DNA from: Phytoseiulus persimilis
Taxonomy: Eukaryota > Arthropoda > Arachnida > Mesostigmata > Phytoseiidae
Length of the DNA: 64,000 bases
Assembly (NCBI GenBank): GCA_037576195.1
Contig: CM075102.1
Span: 31,740,745-31,804,744 of the forward strand
Direction of reading: 5' to 3'
Shown here: positions 1-10,615 of the stretch, one piece after another
Numbering within the stretch: the first letter of the stretch is position 1
How the letters are laid out: each line of letters starts with the position of its first letter
Notes under the pieces: generated by a model
Told to the model about the DNA's origin: nothing
Seen by the model: the letters and a program-made list of their open reading frames with translations, nothing else
Database searches by the model: none
Made by a program: the position numbers and the translations under genes

Positions 1-215
1 ACATAAAATGCTGTTTAGCTGGAGGTGACCTCACTGGGACGCTGCCTCGAAGCGATTGATACCCCCTTGCGCAGAACCATGATACGCGAGCGACCGTGCC
101 ACGTGCACGTGTTCGGCGCGCTCTCAGAGAACCTTCGAGCAGTGATTGTTGATCTGCTTTCGATCGACCAGCTTTCGATGGAAGAGCCTCAGCTGAGTTT
201 CATGGAACGCATTGA

Positions 216-299
216 GTCTGTGCCGTTCCCCAAAATGTGGGAGAGGAGCTCAACCAGCCTATCATGAACGAGGATGAAGAAGACTCCGAAGAGAGATAG
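216..299 (+). CDS. possible last exon of an upstream gene (very uncertain)
   Basis: One frame ending in TAG at 297-299 encodes an acidic tail (EELNQPIMNEDEEDSEER) that looks like a natural protein C-terminus. An adjoining frame is open from about position 25. If real, this is the 3' end of a gene lying mostly upstream of the window. No acceptor site stands out and no family is recognised, so chance is a serious alternative. Confidence 0.15.
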   Translation, partial: VCAVPQNVGEELNQPIMNEDEEDSEER

Positions 300-896
300 G
301 ATTCGAGCGAATGATCGATATGGAACTTCATTCATTGCTAGGTCATTTCAATTGAGAATAAGATAAATGCAGAAACAAGTGGAGAGATCTTTTCTTTTAG
401 ATTTCCGTTTCAACTCTCTCCTGGAGTAACTCTTCTAAACGGTAGGATCACCAGTGCCGAGCTTGATGAGAAACACTCTGAGATAATGAGTCAAGTGAGC
501 CCTGATTTGATTGGGGCTCGATTCGGTGCTCCTTGAGCTCTGCTGATCTAGGACGTCATATCAGTAGATTCCTGACAGACATTCCCGTATTTGTCCACGA
601 GCAGTTGTTTCAGGATCGGATACTTTTCGAACAACCGAAGGACAGATTTGATGGTGGTGAGCTTAGACTTCAAGATACGCATAAGAATTATGGTACGATG
701 CGAAAATCCTTCTCCGAGCAACACAGAGTCTCGCCTTCCGGGCTCCAGTCGGTGCACTCTCCCAGCTGGTATGTCGAGTGCATGACCGAAACGTGCACTT
801 CTTCGGTAGTCTCTCATGTGATTCTAAACAGTATCCCAATCGCTGTGACGACACGTGTCAGAGGTGCCTTGTTCAGCCGAATAGATTTCAGAAGCG

Positions 897-1009
897 GTAA
901 GTGTTTTTGTTTCTTGTGAATCATCTGCCCATTCGGTGAATGGTCCGCTTGTTCTCCTTTGTTGCTAATCCTTTGGACCATCTCTTACACTTCGCTTTCC
1001 TCATCGCAG
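897..1009 (+). other. 5' UTR intron of alpha-tubulin copy A
   Basis: A donor (gcg|gtaagtg, GT at 897-898) and an acceptor (tcatcgcag, AG at 1008-1009) flank a 113-bp interval ending 13 bp before the tubulin ATG. The same arrangement is kept in copy B, with GTGAGT replacing GTAAGT and the acceptor just before 7743. Conservation of both splice sites in the diverged duplicate supports a real leader intron. The leader exon therefore ends at 896; its start is unknown. Confidence 0.6.
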
Positions 1010-1022
1010 AACACGCCTGAAA

Positions 1023-2501
1023 ATGCGTGAAATCATCAACGTTCACATTGGCCAAGCCGGAGTCCAAATGGGCGCCGCGTGTTGGGAGCTCTACTGTCTA
1101 GAACATAACATCAGTCCTGACGGAACGCTTAGCGCGGCTGGAGACGCGAAAGATCAAGGATTCGACACGTTCTTCTCTGCGACCCAAGGCGGCCGTTTCG
1201 TTCCAAGGGCTCTCTTCGCAGACTTAGAGCCGACCGTAGTAGACGAGATCAGAACCGGAACCTACAGGTAACGTGGACAACTCGCCTCAGTTTTGGACTT
1301 TAGCATCGATTGCTCCGATTCGAGCCACTTCGAGTAGAAACGACTTCTTGTGGGTCGAAAGGCTGCTCAATCGAGTGGTGTATCCATTTCCAGGCAACTG
1401 TTCCATCCTGAGCTTCTGGTGACCGGGAAAGAGGATGCTGCCAACAACTACGCCAGGGGACACTACACCATCGGGAAGGAGGTCATCAAGAACGTCCTCG
1501 ATCGCATACAGAAGATGGCGGATCAGTGTGACGGCTTGCAAGGATTCCTTATCTTCCATTCTTTCGGGGGAGGGACCGGCTCCGGGTTCACTTCGCTTCT
1601 GATGGAAAGCATAGCCCAAGATTTCGGGAAGAAATGCCGTCTTGGCTTCGCCATCTACCCCGCACCTGAGGTTTCAACGGCTGTTGTTGAACCGTACAAC
1701 TCCGTTCTGACCACACACGCAACGCTTGAACACGCCGATTGCGTTTTCATGATGGACAATGAGGCCATATACAACATCTGCAAACGCAATTTGGGTGTCG
1801 AGCGCCCGGCGTACCAGAATCTGAACCGCCTCATCAGCCAAGCGGTGTCCGCGATAACGGCTTCGCTGCGTTTCTCTGGCGCTCTCAACGTTGACCTCAA
1901 CGAGTTCCAGACCAATCTCGTGCCATACCCGCGAATTCACTTCCCACTGGTCTCATACTCCCCCTTTATCTCTTCGGACAAGGCGCATCACGAACAGCAC
2001 AACGTCCTGGAGATCACGAACGCGTGCTTCGAGCCCCAGAACCAACTTGTCGTTTGTGATCCCCGCAATGGGAAATACATGGCCTGCTGTTTACTGTACC
2101 GCGGCGACGTCGTGCCGAAAGACGTCAACGCCACGATCGCTGGCATCAAACAAAAGCAATCGATCAGATTCGTTGATTGGAGTCCTACAGGCTTCAAGGT
2201 TGGAATCAATCATCAGCCTCCAGCGGTGATTCCTGGAGGTGATCTTGCGAAAGTGCCGAGAGCGGTGACGATGCTTTCCAACACAACGGCCATCGGGGAA
2301 GCTTGGGTGCGTTTGAATCACAAATACGACCTGATGTACTCGAAGAGAGCGTTTGTACATTGGTACGTAGGCGAGGGTATGGAGGAAGGGGAGTTCGCAG
2401 AAGCCCGCGAAGATCTCGCTGCTCTGGAGAAAGATTACGATGAAGTTGGAGCGGATGCCAAAAGCGACGAAGAAGGAGGAGAGGATCAACACGAATACTG
2501 A
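1023..2501 (+). CDS. alpha-tubulin, divergent isotype (copy A, intact)
   Basis: Two exons, 1023-1267 and 1394-2501, join in phase (AG|G) to give 450 codons, the usual alpha-tubulin length. The protein forms heterodimers with beta-tubulin and polymerises into microtubules. Visible hallmarks are the N-terminal MREII and QAGVQ motifs, the glycine-rich nucleotide loop GGGTGSG, the NEFQTN segment with the alpha-type catalytic glutamate, and an acidic tail ending in Glu-Tyr, the detyrosination substrate. It is not a housekeeping sequence. The loop around residues 35-46 is two residues shorter and lacks Lys40, the lumenal acetylation site, and many core positions differ from canonical alpha-tubulin. 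Together with the tandem duplicate this suggests a tissue-restricted isotype (inference). The start is fixed by the universal MREI beginning. A polyadenylation signal follows 37 bases after the stop. Confidence 0.95.
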
Positions 2502-2537
2502 TCACTGACGGAGACCGTTCGAATACGTCTAGAAACG

Positions 2538-2543
2538 AATAAA
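2538..2543 (+). terminator. polyadenylation signal AATAAA, tubulin copy A
   Basis: AATAAA lies 37 bases after the stop codon and is followed by a T-rich stretch. The same AATAAACTGTT context recurs after copy B at 9968, which supports its identity. Confidence 0.6.
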
Positions 2544-2995
2544 CTGTTCTTGTCCTTAAGCCATTCATCTCGGCTTTCCATTGGTCCGGCGTGGTCGCAT
2601 TCCGGAAACACTCAAAATAGGAAGTCGGACTGGCGTCAGGAGTCGCATTGTCTCTGGGCATTCCCCGCGACGAAGATTGGGGATGGTCCATTCGGAGTGA
2701 AATTACCCTTCAATGGGAGTTCCACGGACGAAGCCGTCTCGAAATCCCGGTCCGCGTATAGAGAATCCTGTATGATATACTCTCCGACAAGTATATATTG
2801 GTTGACTGAGCTGACTTTCCCGGCGATATACCGGCAACGTCCGTGAGCACGAAGAACGAGGTCCCCTCTCGATCATCGAATAATCTTCATCCGAAGCCTC
2901 TCCATGAGTATCGTCGTATCAAGTATCGACTCCCAATGGTGTGGAGTCGATCGCGCGGCTAGAAACTCCCATTGCGGTGAGTCGTGCAGTTGGAA

Positions 2996-5048
2996 TTGAG
3001 GGGAACGTTGATTCGCGCGCGACGATTCTTTACGCGAGCCAGCAGCGTACACTTGCGAGATGACATAGGTGCATCGACAGGCCATGCAGTTGGAATCGAA
3101 GAGGGCCAAGAATCGCGCTCGTCTCGGGAGCACTGCGAGTCAGGTGGACTGTTCCTCAAATAGGCTTTCCGACGCAACCTGCTTTCGCCTCTGATCGTTA
3201 CCCAGTACCTCCCAGTCCGTTCTGAATCAGTTCTCGCATTCGTTTCCGCTGAGAACCCGGCGAACCGCTCGAATGTTCTCGAGCTGTTCGCCTCCAAGTG
3301 GCTCCTCTCGCGGTCTCCTCTGGACTTGCGGGCTAGTCTGGCGCGTACGAACTCGTAATAAATCCGATTGTCGTCTGCCCAACTCGGCTGACGCCTAACA
3401 GATAAATACCCGATAATTTTCGCCGCAATAAGCTTTCGAAGATCGCCGCGTTGTCTTCATTCTCCTCTTCTCATCCTTAACGATGTTAGATAGGAGAACA
3501 TGATGAAGACATCTCGTTCAGCTCGGTGTGCTGCTCAATTTTGGTTACGACACTTTTTCGACCTGCATTCCCGTTCAACGAAAAAAGGGAATTCACAGGC
3601 TTGAAACCATAGAGGTTAGCCTATAATGGCCCATGAGTTTAGACGCCATATGAACGGACATTTTTTTTCGAGAAAACCGTGTCCGGTTCGAGCAGGACAT
3701 CCGTGCCGGAACCGGACATTTCCAGATCCAGTGATTTTTATGACTGGGAGAGGCTCAAGCCTCGATATTTTTTCCTCATTCCATGCGGCATTGATGAGTC
3801 TCAAGTACCAGGTATGCAAAATCTGTTCATATGAGAACCAAGTTTTTCAATGGGGATTTTCTCCGATTTTGAGTATCTGGAGGGCCTCTATCGGCGATCT
3901 GTTCAGTGCTTGGGCCTTGATTCGCCGAGAATCGCTAGCCATTCCCGTTGACGCAATGGGGAATTTCATCTTTTGAGAACGCTCTCTCGACCCCTGCATA
4001 CACCCCTGCATAACGGTTCACACTCGCCGGTTCTCATGCAGTTCAATCCTCCGACCTCGTTTCGCTCGGGGTATTTCCCGACATAATGTCATCCTAACAT
4101 GGAACATCGTATTTACCAGTTTCTTCGGCTGGGAATACGTCGTCGTGTGGGGAAGTCGCGTTCTGAGTCCGCCACGGGAGGGCGCTCGCTATGTTCGCGC
4201 GGAGGTTAGCGCGAGCAGCTTCCTCGTCAGTGAAAGCCCGCCAGCTGACGAAACAGCGGTCTGCGAAGACGGCGTCCAACCGTCCGCGGGCCTATTGCGT
4301 TCTCGCAAGGATTCCGCCACCTGGATTCCAGACTGAAAGAGCTGATATCGTTCCCAACGATTATGGAGATTCTGTTGAACGGGATTGCTGCTTCGGGAGC
4401 GTTCGCCATGTGCCGATGCTTCTTCAGGCTCTGATCTGTCCGGCGACGGAAGCAGTGACGGCGCCAGCGGAAGCTAGGCAAGCTTAAGCGCCGGAAATCT
4501 CAGGATCGGGAAGCTGTTCTTCCCGAAAATTACTTTGTCGGGTTCGACCTCATGACGATTCGGAGACAATTTTCGGGGATGCGCAAGCACTGGTGTGTTC
4601 AAGCGAAAGTTTAGACACTCCTTTGACGCTGACATCGAGAAACTCCCACGCCAGTCCACATTTTGAGCTGTGTGTCAGTTCCGCTGTGAATTTGCGCTGT
4701 CCTCGGTCATTCGATCACCCTCTCCCTCAATATTTCGGTGGCGGTGAACATAAATTTGAATTTCTGAAATGACTCCACGGATCTCGCGATACAGTCATCG
4801 CTCCCGAATCGGTCGCGGCGATGCAAAAACAGAAACTAATGAGAAGTTCCTTCGGAAAGCCCCGGAATCAGGTCCCAGGTAACTAAAGTGTTGAGCCCCG
4901 TGGGTTGAATAGAATCGATCCTCCGCGTGTGGTAGCGTCTCCAGAAGGTCTGTGGAGAAATGGTATCGCGAGGTCGCTCGTGATACCATGTGGAAGAATC
5001 GTTCTATGATCTCTCCGAGAATCACAGAGAGAATAGAATCAAGGATCA
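2996..5048. other. intergenic, no gene seen
   Basis: ORFs here are short, overlap on both strands and resemble no family. The only small structure noted is a perfect 10-bp inverted repeat, tgtccggttc at 3680-3689 and gaaccggaca at 3709-3718, with a 19-nt loop. Confidence 0.5.
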
Positions 5049-5136
5049 GCCAATATTTGAAGCATCTGGAAACCCTCTGCTCTCAAAACGTATTGTGTGA
5101 GGGAATAGAGGGACTCCAGATGCTTCAAAGATTGGC
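5049..5136 (+). ncRNA. candidate pre-miRNA-like hairpin
   Basis: An 88-nt imperfect palindrome. The 5' arm at 5050-5070 (ccaatatttgaagcatctgga) pairs with 5115-5135 with a single mismatch, then a 2-nt internal loop is followed by CCCTCT/AGAGGG pairing and a further short stem. The terminal loop is about 20 nt. Arm length, small internal loops and overall size match animal microRNA precursors. The arms match no miRNA family known to me. Alternatives are a small foldback element or a relic of inverted transposon ends. The reverse complement would fold equally well, so strand is unassigned in practice. Confidence 0.35.
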
Positions 5137-5344
5137 CTAAGGCGAGTATATCGCCCCGGAGAAGATTGAGAATATCCTCATAAGATCTCCATTCGTCATG
5201 CAAATATTCATTCATGGGGACAGTTTGAAGTTAAGAGGGATGAGTTTCCTGAGGGTCCTCCTTCGTAACATGCAACTAGCGCATTTCTGTGGTGTATGAG
5301 TAAGATTTTCCCGCAGAAATTAGCTCCAAATCGGCGAACGATCT

Positions 5345-5440
5345 CATCAGCCTTTCAAAATCACCACAAAAATCTCGTCCTAGATTCAATACCCCCGTAT
5401 CTCCTGCGGGAAGCCGAATCCGAGAAGTGTTGAGTAGGGG
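5345..5440 (+). mobile_element. fragment of the mariner-type long-arm repeat
   Basis: The stretch reading tctcgtcct...ccccgtatctcct...gggaagccgaat matches, with scattered changes, the inner part of the inverted arms of the element at 16859-18509 (near 17240-17300). It is a decayed copy of the same family. Confidence 0.6.
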
Positions 5441-6384
5441 TCGGTATTGGGCGAGTAAGGACTCCGGAAATCAATCAGATGAGGTGACTCCTTCTCCCTA
5501 GGGAACATTCTCCGATATTCAGTTGACTCCAATCGCCCCTTTCACTAGAAATTTCCATGGCAGAAAAGAACCGAAAGAATGCAATGCTCAAAGACTCGGT
5601 GATTGGAAACGGGAGGAGGTAAAGACCCCGATCCACTGGAGAGCTGACGGAAAATGCTACAAATTGGTATCCTTTCCGGTGGAAGAAAAATCTCCCACAT
5701 GGAAGGGAAATGGCGCTTAGGCTCCAGTGGACACAACACGAGGAAGCCATGCGAGTTTATGGATGAAAATATTCATGTTGCGTGCACCCGGGACCCATGT
5801 TTAATGCATGCATATATCAGCCCGATTGAAGGAGTCCGGAAGATCGAAGGGTTTCGGCCATTAGTGGCCGCTTGGATCTTGCACTACTTTTGACAAAGCT
5901 TGGTCAGCTTCAAAAACTCATATCTCGGCTTCCAGATAGGTTACAGCGCCGATCGACTTATTCTTGGGAAGCTGCAGGAGAGAACGAATGGCATACACGT
6001 CGTTCGGATCTAAGATGGACGCGCACCTTTAAATTTGGTTTTCACCGGAAATCACCCTCATCCAGTTGTCCGTCCTCGGTCGCCAAAATCACCCTTGACA
6101 ACCTAGGAACTCTTAGTACGATCGCTTGCCATTTTTCGAGGAAAGTAGATATTTTTGATCGGTTTTCCGGCGAATGACCGGCTTCGCGCGTCCAACGCGA
6201 CCCCTACGAGTCCGGTCGGATGAATATTGACGTTTTCACGATGACTTTTGGGGAGACCTCGAAAAAAATGTAATTTCAAAACCATTTTCTGAACTCAGAT
6301 TTTCCATCGTGTCCATTCGAAAATGGCCGCCGCGATATCCTCCATCGATGACTTCTTGATTCTTCTTGGAATTCCAAGAACTGA

Positions 6385-6448
6385 GAAAGTTATGGCCAAA
6401 ACAGGACCGGGCTCGAAAATTCCCGACCAAAAAAAGCCACGCTGTATA
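6385..6448 (+). mobile_element. relic of a mariner-type element end
   Basis: The sequence contains gttatggccaaaa, ctcgaaaattcccgacc and a terminal ccacgctgta. These align with the right end of the 16859-18509 element (gttatgaccaaaa, ttcgaaaattcccgac, ccaccctgta). The preceding DNA back to 5345 may be the body of one heavily mutated copy. A perfect 18-bp palindrome (ttcttggaattccaagaa, 6363-6380) lies just upstream. Confidence 0.5.
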
Positions 6449-7344
6449 TGACACTTTTGTTTAGGTGGCTAGTTGTCTCAGCGGATATTTGTAGCTTATG
6501 CCTCCCACTGCTGTAGGAGTCTCTTGGTGTGGCTTGTCATTCTGCGACGGCTCCATCTTGCTTTAAGGGAGAGAGTTGGCAGAACGCTGATCGTCTTGCC
6601 TTTCGTGGTAATATCGACGGGCATGTCGCGCCTTGCTGAATTCGGCGGGCACGCTTGCAGTGTCGCCAGCACGGTGCTTAGGAACCAGCTTGAGGAACTC
6701 GCTGCTGGTTGAGGCAGCACCCGGTCCTTGATGAGAAGTGTACTCGGTCTCTGGAGTGTACCGCTCACATGTGGATCTGTTCTACTCCGCGACAATATCT
6801 CATAGGGAAGAGGCATTTGGGCCGAATAGAGAATACACCAAAGCACACCGTTTGTCCAGTCGCTCAAGAGTCACTTCTCACTTTTTGAGCTACTAGCTGA
6901 CAATTTCCACACGTTCCGGCACGTATCGCCAGCTACAACATGTAGCGTGGGGCTTTCTGTGTCTTCTGTCATTCCCTTCCCCGGATGCTTCAATTCACAG
7001 CCATTTTTCATTTGGCTCATGATTTCTGTCCAGGGCCTGTTTGAGTACGCCGTCTGAGTCGGGAACGCGTATTTAACATGCTGAGATACGTCCTCTGGCT
7101 CAAAGTTCAGCGGAATCAGTTCGAAAATGTGATTCCACGACGAAAACGATACCCTGAAACCATACTCAACACATCAAGCTTTATTCGGCTTGGGTTGATC
7201 TTCCATGTCATACTTCATTCATTTTGTGGGCTACGAATGACCGGAAGTTCACTTCGTGTCCGAGGTCGACGCCGAACCAGTTATCCGGGAGTTAAGCCCA
7301 TGGTTGAGGTCGCTGAGTGAGTCTTTGACCGGAATTCCGGATCG
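6449..7344. other. intergenic, no gene seen
   Basis: Only short ORFs without recognisable similarity are present on either strand. Unit B of the tubulin duplication begins near the right edge. Confidence 0.5.
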
Positions 7345-9220
7345 CTGAGATGGATTCCAGGAGCCCTGAGTTCATGGAGATGAACCACTTCGAGATACGG
7401 AGCAGAGTTTCGGGACGATCAGTGAATTTTCGTCCGAGCAGCACAGTTTCTCGCCTCTAGCCGTGACACGAGCCTCCAGTCAATGCACTCTTTCAGCTCG
7501 TATATCGGTTGCATGATCGAAACGTGCACTTCTCCGGTAGTTCTCATGAGTTTAAGAATAGTAGCCCGATCGCTGCGACGACTCGCGTCAGAGCTGCCTT
7601 GATTAGCCAAATATACTTCAGAAGGAGTGAGTGTTTTTCCTCTTTCGCGAATCCTCTGCCCATTTGGTGAATGGTTCGCTTTCTTCCTCCCTCATCGCCA
7701 AACCTCTGGGCCATCTCTTACACTTCGCTCTCCCCATCGCAGAACACGCCTGAAAATGCGTGAAATCATCAACGTTCACATTGGCCAAGCCGGAGTCCAA
7801 ATGGGCGCCGCGTGTTAGGAGCTCTACTGTCTAGAACATAACAACAGTCCTGACGGAACGCTGAGCGCGGCTGGAGACGCGAAAGATCAAGGATTCGACA
7901 CGTTCTTCTCTGCGACCCAAGGCGGCCGTTTCGTTCCGAGGGCTCTCTTCGCGGATTTGGAGCCGACCGTCGTAGACGAGATCAGAACTGGAACCTACAG
8001 GTAGCGTGGACGACTCTCTCCAGTTTCGGCCTCCCGTATCGATGGACTCGGATTCGAACCGCTTCGGATAGAAATGGCTACGTGTGGGCCGAAATGCTGC
8101 TCAATCGAGTTGTGGATTTCTTTCCAGACGACTGTTCCATCCTGAACTTCTGGTGACCGAGAAAGAGGATGCTGCCAACAACTACGCCAGGGGACACTAC
8201 ACCATCGGGAAGGAGGTCATCAAGAACGTCCTCGATCGCATACAGAAGATGGCAGATCAGTGCGACGGCTTGCAAGGATTCCTTATCTTCCATTCTTTCG
8301 GAGGAGGAACCGGCTCCGGGTTCACTTCGCTTCTGATGGAAAGCATAGCCCAAGATTTCGGGAAGAAATGCCGTCTTGGATTCGCCATCTACCCCGCACC
8401 TGAGGTTTCAACGGCTGTTGTTGAACCGTACAACTCCGTTCTGAGCACACACGCAACGCTTGAACACGCCGATTGCGTTTTCATGATGGACGATGAGGCC
8501 ATATACAACATCTGCAAACGCAATTTGGGTGTCGAGCGCCCGGCGTACCAGAATCTGAACCGCCTCATCAGCCAAGCGGTGTCCGCGATAACGGCTTCGC
8601 TGCGTTTCTCGGGCGCTCTCAACGTTGACCTCAACGAGTTCCAGACCAATCTCGTGCCATACCCGCGAATTCACTCCCCACTGGTCTCATACTCCCCCTT
8701 TATCTCTTCGGACAAGGCGCATCACGAACAGCACAACGTCCTGGAGATCACGAACGCGTGCTTCGAGCCCCAGAACCAACTTGTCGTTTGTGATCCCCGC
8801 AATGGGAAATACATGGCCTTCTGTTTACTGTACCGCGGCGACGTCGTGCCGAGAGACGTCAACGCCACGATCGCTGGCATCAAACAAGAGCAATCGATCA
8901 GATTCGTTGATTGGAGTCCTACAGGCTTCAAGGTTGGAATCAATCATCAGCCTCCAGCGGTGATTCCTGGAGGTGATCTTGCGAAAGTGCCGAGAGCGGT
9001 GACGATGCTTTCCAACACAACGGCCATTAAAGAAGCCTGGATGCGCTTGAATCGCAAATACGACCTGATGTCGAAGAGAGCATTCGTCCATTGGTACGTA
9101 GGTGAGGGTATCGGAGAAGGGGAATTCGCAGAAGCCCGTGAAAATCTCGCCGCGGTAGCGAAAGATTACGGGGAAGTCGGTGCGGAGCCCAGTAGCGACG
9201 GAGAAGGAGGAGAGTCCCAA

Positions 9221-9944
9221 CCAGAGCTGTGCGCCGCGTCACGGATTTGCCGGCGCTTCGGCGCGCCGAGCCAGACAGCGCGCCGCTGCGCCGCTGCCGC
9301 ATTGCTTTCATGGCGACGCTTCATGGATTCGAGCCCGAGTCCAAGGATTGCTAAGACAAATCACGACGAAGCGGAATTCACTGCTACGTATAATTTCTCC
9401 TCTCCCGCTTTTGATTTCATTGATACATCGACGCGTGAACTCCGGCGTCGGGCACCAACTACAGAGATTCAGTTCTCAGTGCTCGCTCTACGAACGTCGG
9501 CATGTTAGACATATCCATGATTTCGAAGTGTCGGGCTCTCAGCTGAAGGTTTGAACGATGTGTTCATGGAGACGGGGTCTTATGAGTGGTCCGTTACGGC
9601 CAGAAGAATTTGACGATATTCGCGTGATAGTCGAAAAATACTAGACGGGTTCAGAACCTAGCTTGATACACCCGTCTCTGCGAGGAGGGTTTTTCACACA
9701 TGGCCAAATGTACATGGTCGACGAATGGTTGACGAGCGGCTTCGAGGAATGGTTGAAAATTAAATTTGAGGAATGGTTGACAATCAATCGATTCGTCAGT
9801 CATGCAGGAACCGGATCTCCCGGCGCGTCATGGCGCGCCGCGAAACTTCCGGTCCGCCACCGTTCGCCGTGGCGAACGTCGCCGCTGTGTGTTTTCCAGT
9901 CCTTCGCCGCCGCCGTCGGAAATACCCGCGGCGCACACCTCTGG
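9221..9944. mobile_element. non-autonomous inverted-repeat element (MITE-like) in tubulin copy B
   Basis: The ends are 18-bp terminal inverted repeats with one mismatch: ccagagctgtgcgccgcg at 9221-9238 and the complement of ccagaggtgtgcgccgcg at 9927-9944. They are flanked by tcccaa (9215-9220) and tctcaa (9945-9950), a 6-bp target duplication with one later change. Length arithmetic against tubulin copy A gives exactly 730 inserted bases (724 plus 6). Both ends are very GC-rich, with several ggcgcgcc-type palindromes, and the middle is AT-richer. No transposase ORF is present. The superfamily is not assigned. Confidence 0.85.
9720..9793. repeat. 24-bp tandem repeat, about three copies
   Basis: Inside the inserted element, units beginning ga(c/g)gaatggttga recur at a 24-bp spacing three times. 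The remainder of each unit is more variable. Confidence 0.6.
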
Positions 9945-9967
9945 TCTCAATATGAATTCTGATCACC

Positions 9968-9973
9968 AATAAA
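9968..9973 (+). terminator. polyadenylation signal AATAAA, tubulin copy B
   Basis: This is the homologue of the copy A signal, six bases after the displaced stop codon. The interval between stop and signal is shorter than in copy A. Confidence 0.5.
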
Positions 9974-10615
9974 CTGTTATTTCGCGAATTCATGACACCT
10001 GCACGGGGGAACGAGTTGGGACGTAGATGCCAAGAAGGATCATTTGCGTTCGGTGGGAAACACGCGAGGGAGAGGGCGATCCTCGAGCGAAAGGAACTCG
10101 AATACGCAATCGACTTCAAGGATTACCTCTACTATGACGAGGAGAAAGCCGTGGCCGATTTTTCCGCCGATCCTTGATCGAGCCTATGAGGGTACTTATT
10201 GGCCAGGCGTGGTCGCATTCCGAAAACAGACCTGTGCCGCGAGCAGAATACGAAAAGTGAAGGACGGATTAACGTCAGCAGCGACGATGAATCTGGGAAT
10301 TCCCCGCCACGAATATTGGGGAGGGGTGTCCGTTCGGAGGAGGATTAGCCTTAACTTGGCCTCCAACTGGCCAGGGCATCTTGGGATCTCGGTTCGCGTC
10401 GAGAGATGCTCTCAGATGATTAACTCCTTTGCCGGGTGAGCTGAATTCTCTGGAGGAACCCTGGCTACGCTCCGAAATAAAGGGAACTCTATCGTCGAAC
10501 AGCCTGCATTCGCAGACTGTTCAAGAGACTCGTCGTAACAAATATTGACTCCCAATGGTGTGTAGTCGATCGCGTGGTTTCGAAGTCCCATTACGGCTGG
10601 CGGGAGTCGTGCAGA

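Larger units (their letters stand above)
530..2995 (+). repeat. tandem segmental duplication, unit A
   Basis: This block recurs at about 7345-10615. Similarity covers the leader exon, leader intron, both tubulin exons, the coding intron, the polyadenylation signal and about 450 bp of 3' flank (for example the shared gactcccaatggtgtg near 2930 and 10549). The offset is about 6.73 kb at the start codons. Coding exons are far better conserved than the intron and flanks. The limits are approximate because similarity fades gradually. Confidence 0.75.
7756..9962 (+). pseudogene. alpha-tubulin copy B, disrupted
   Basis: Exons correspond to 7756-8000 and 8128-9962. Codon 21, the conserved Trp, is TAG (7816-7818), so translation would stop after 20 residues. 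Other changes from copy A are a lost Tyr codon (DLM-SKRAF near 9072) and a 724-bp element inserted before the last four codons. Removing the element and its 6-bp target duplication leaves 1105 nt in exon 2, exactly the 1108 nt of copy A minus the lost codon, and restores an ending in Glu-Phe-stop at 9960-9962. Splice sites and almost the whole frame are otherwise preserved, so inactivation is recent or gene conversion has kept the copy similar. Without the insertion being removed, the frame runs on to 9508 with an unrelated Arg-rich tail. Confidence 0.85.
7345..10615 (+). repeat. tandem segmental duplication, unit B
   Basis: This is the second copy of the 530-2995 block, lengthened by a 724-bp element at 9221-9944. 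Leader exon, donor and acceptor positions, exons and 3' flank can all be aligned with unit A. Confidence 0.75.

Noticed and set aside
8084..9508. 474-codon ORF as a functional tubulin with a novel Arg-rich C-terminal tail
   Set aside because: Its first ten or so residues are intron, exon 1 has a stop at codon 21, and the tail is sequence of an inserted element.
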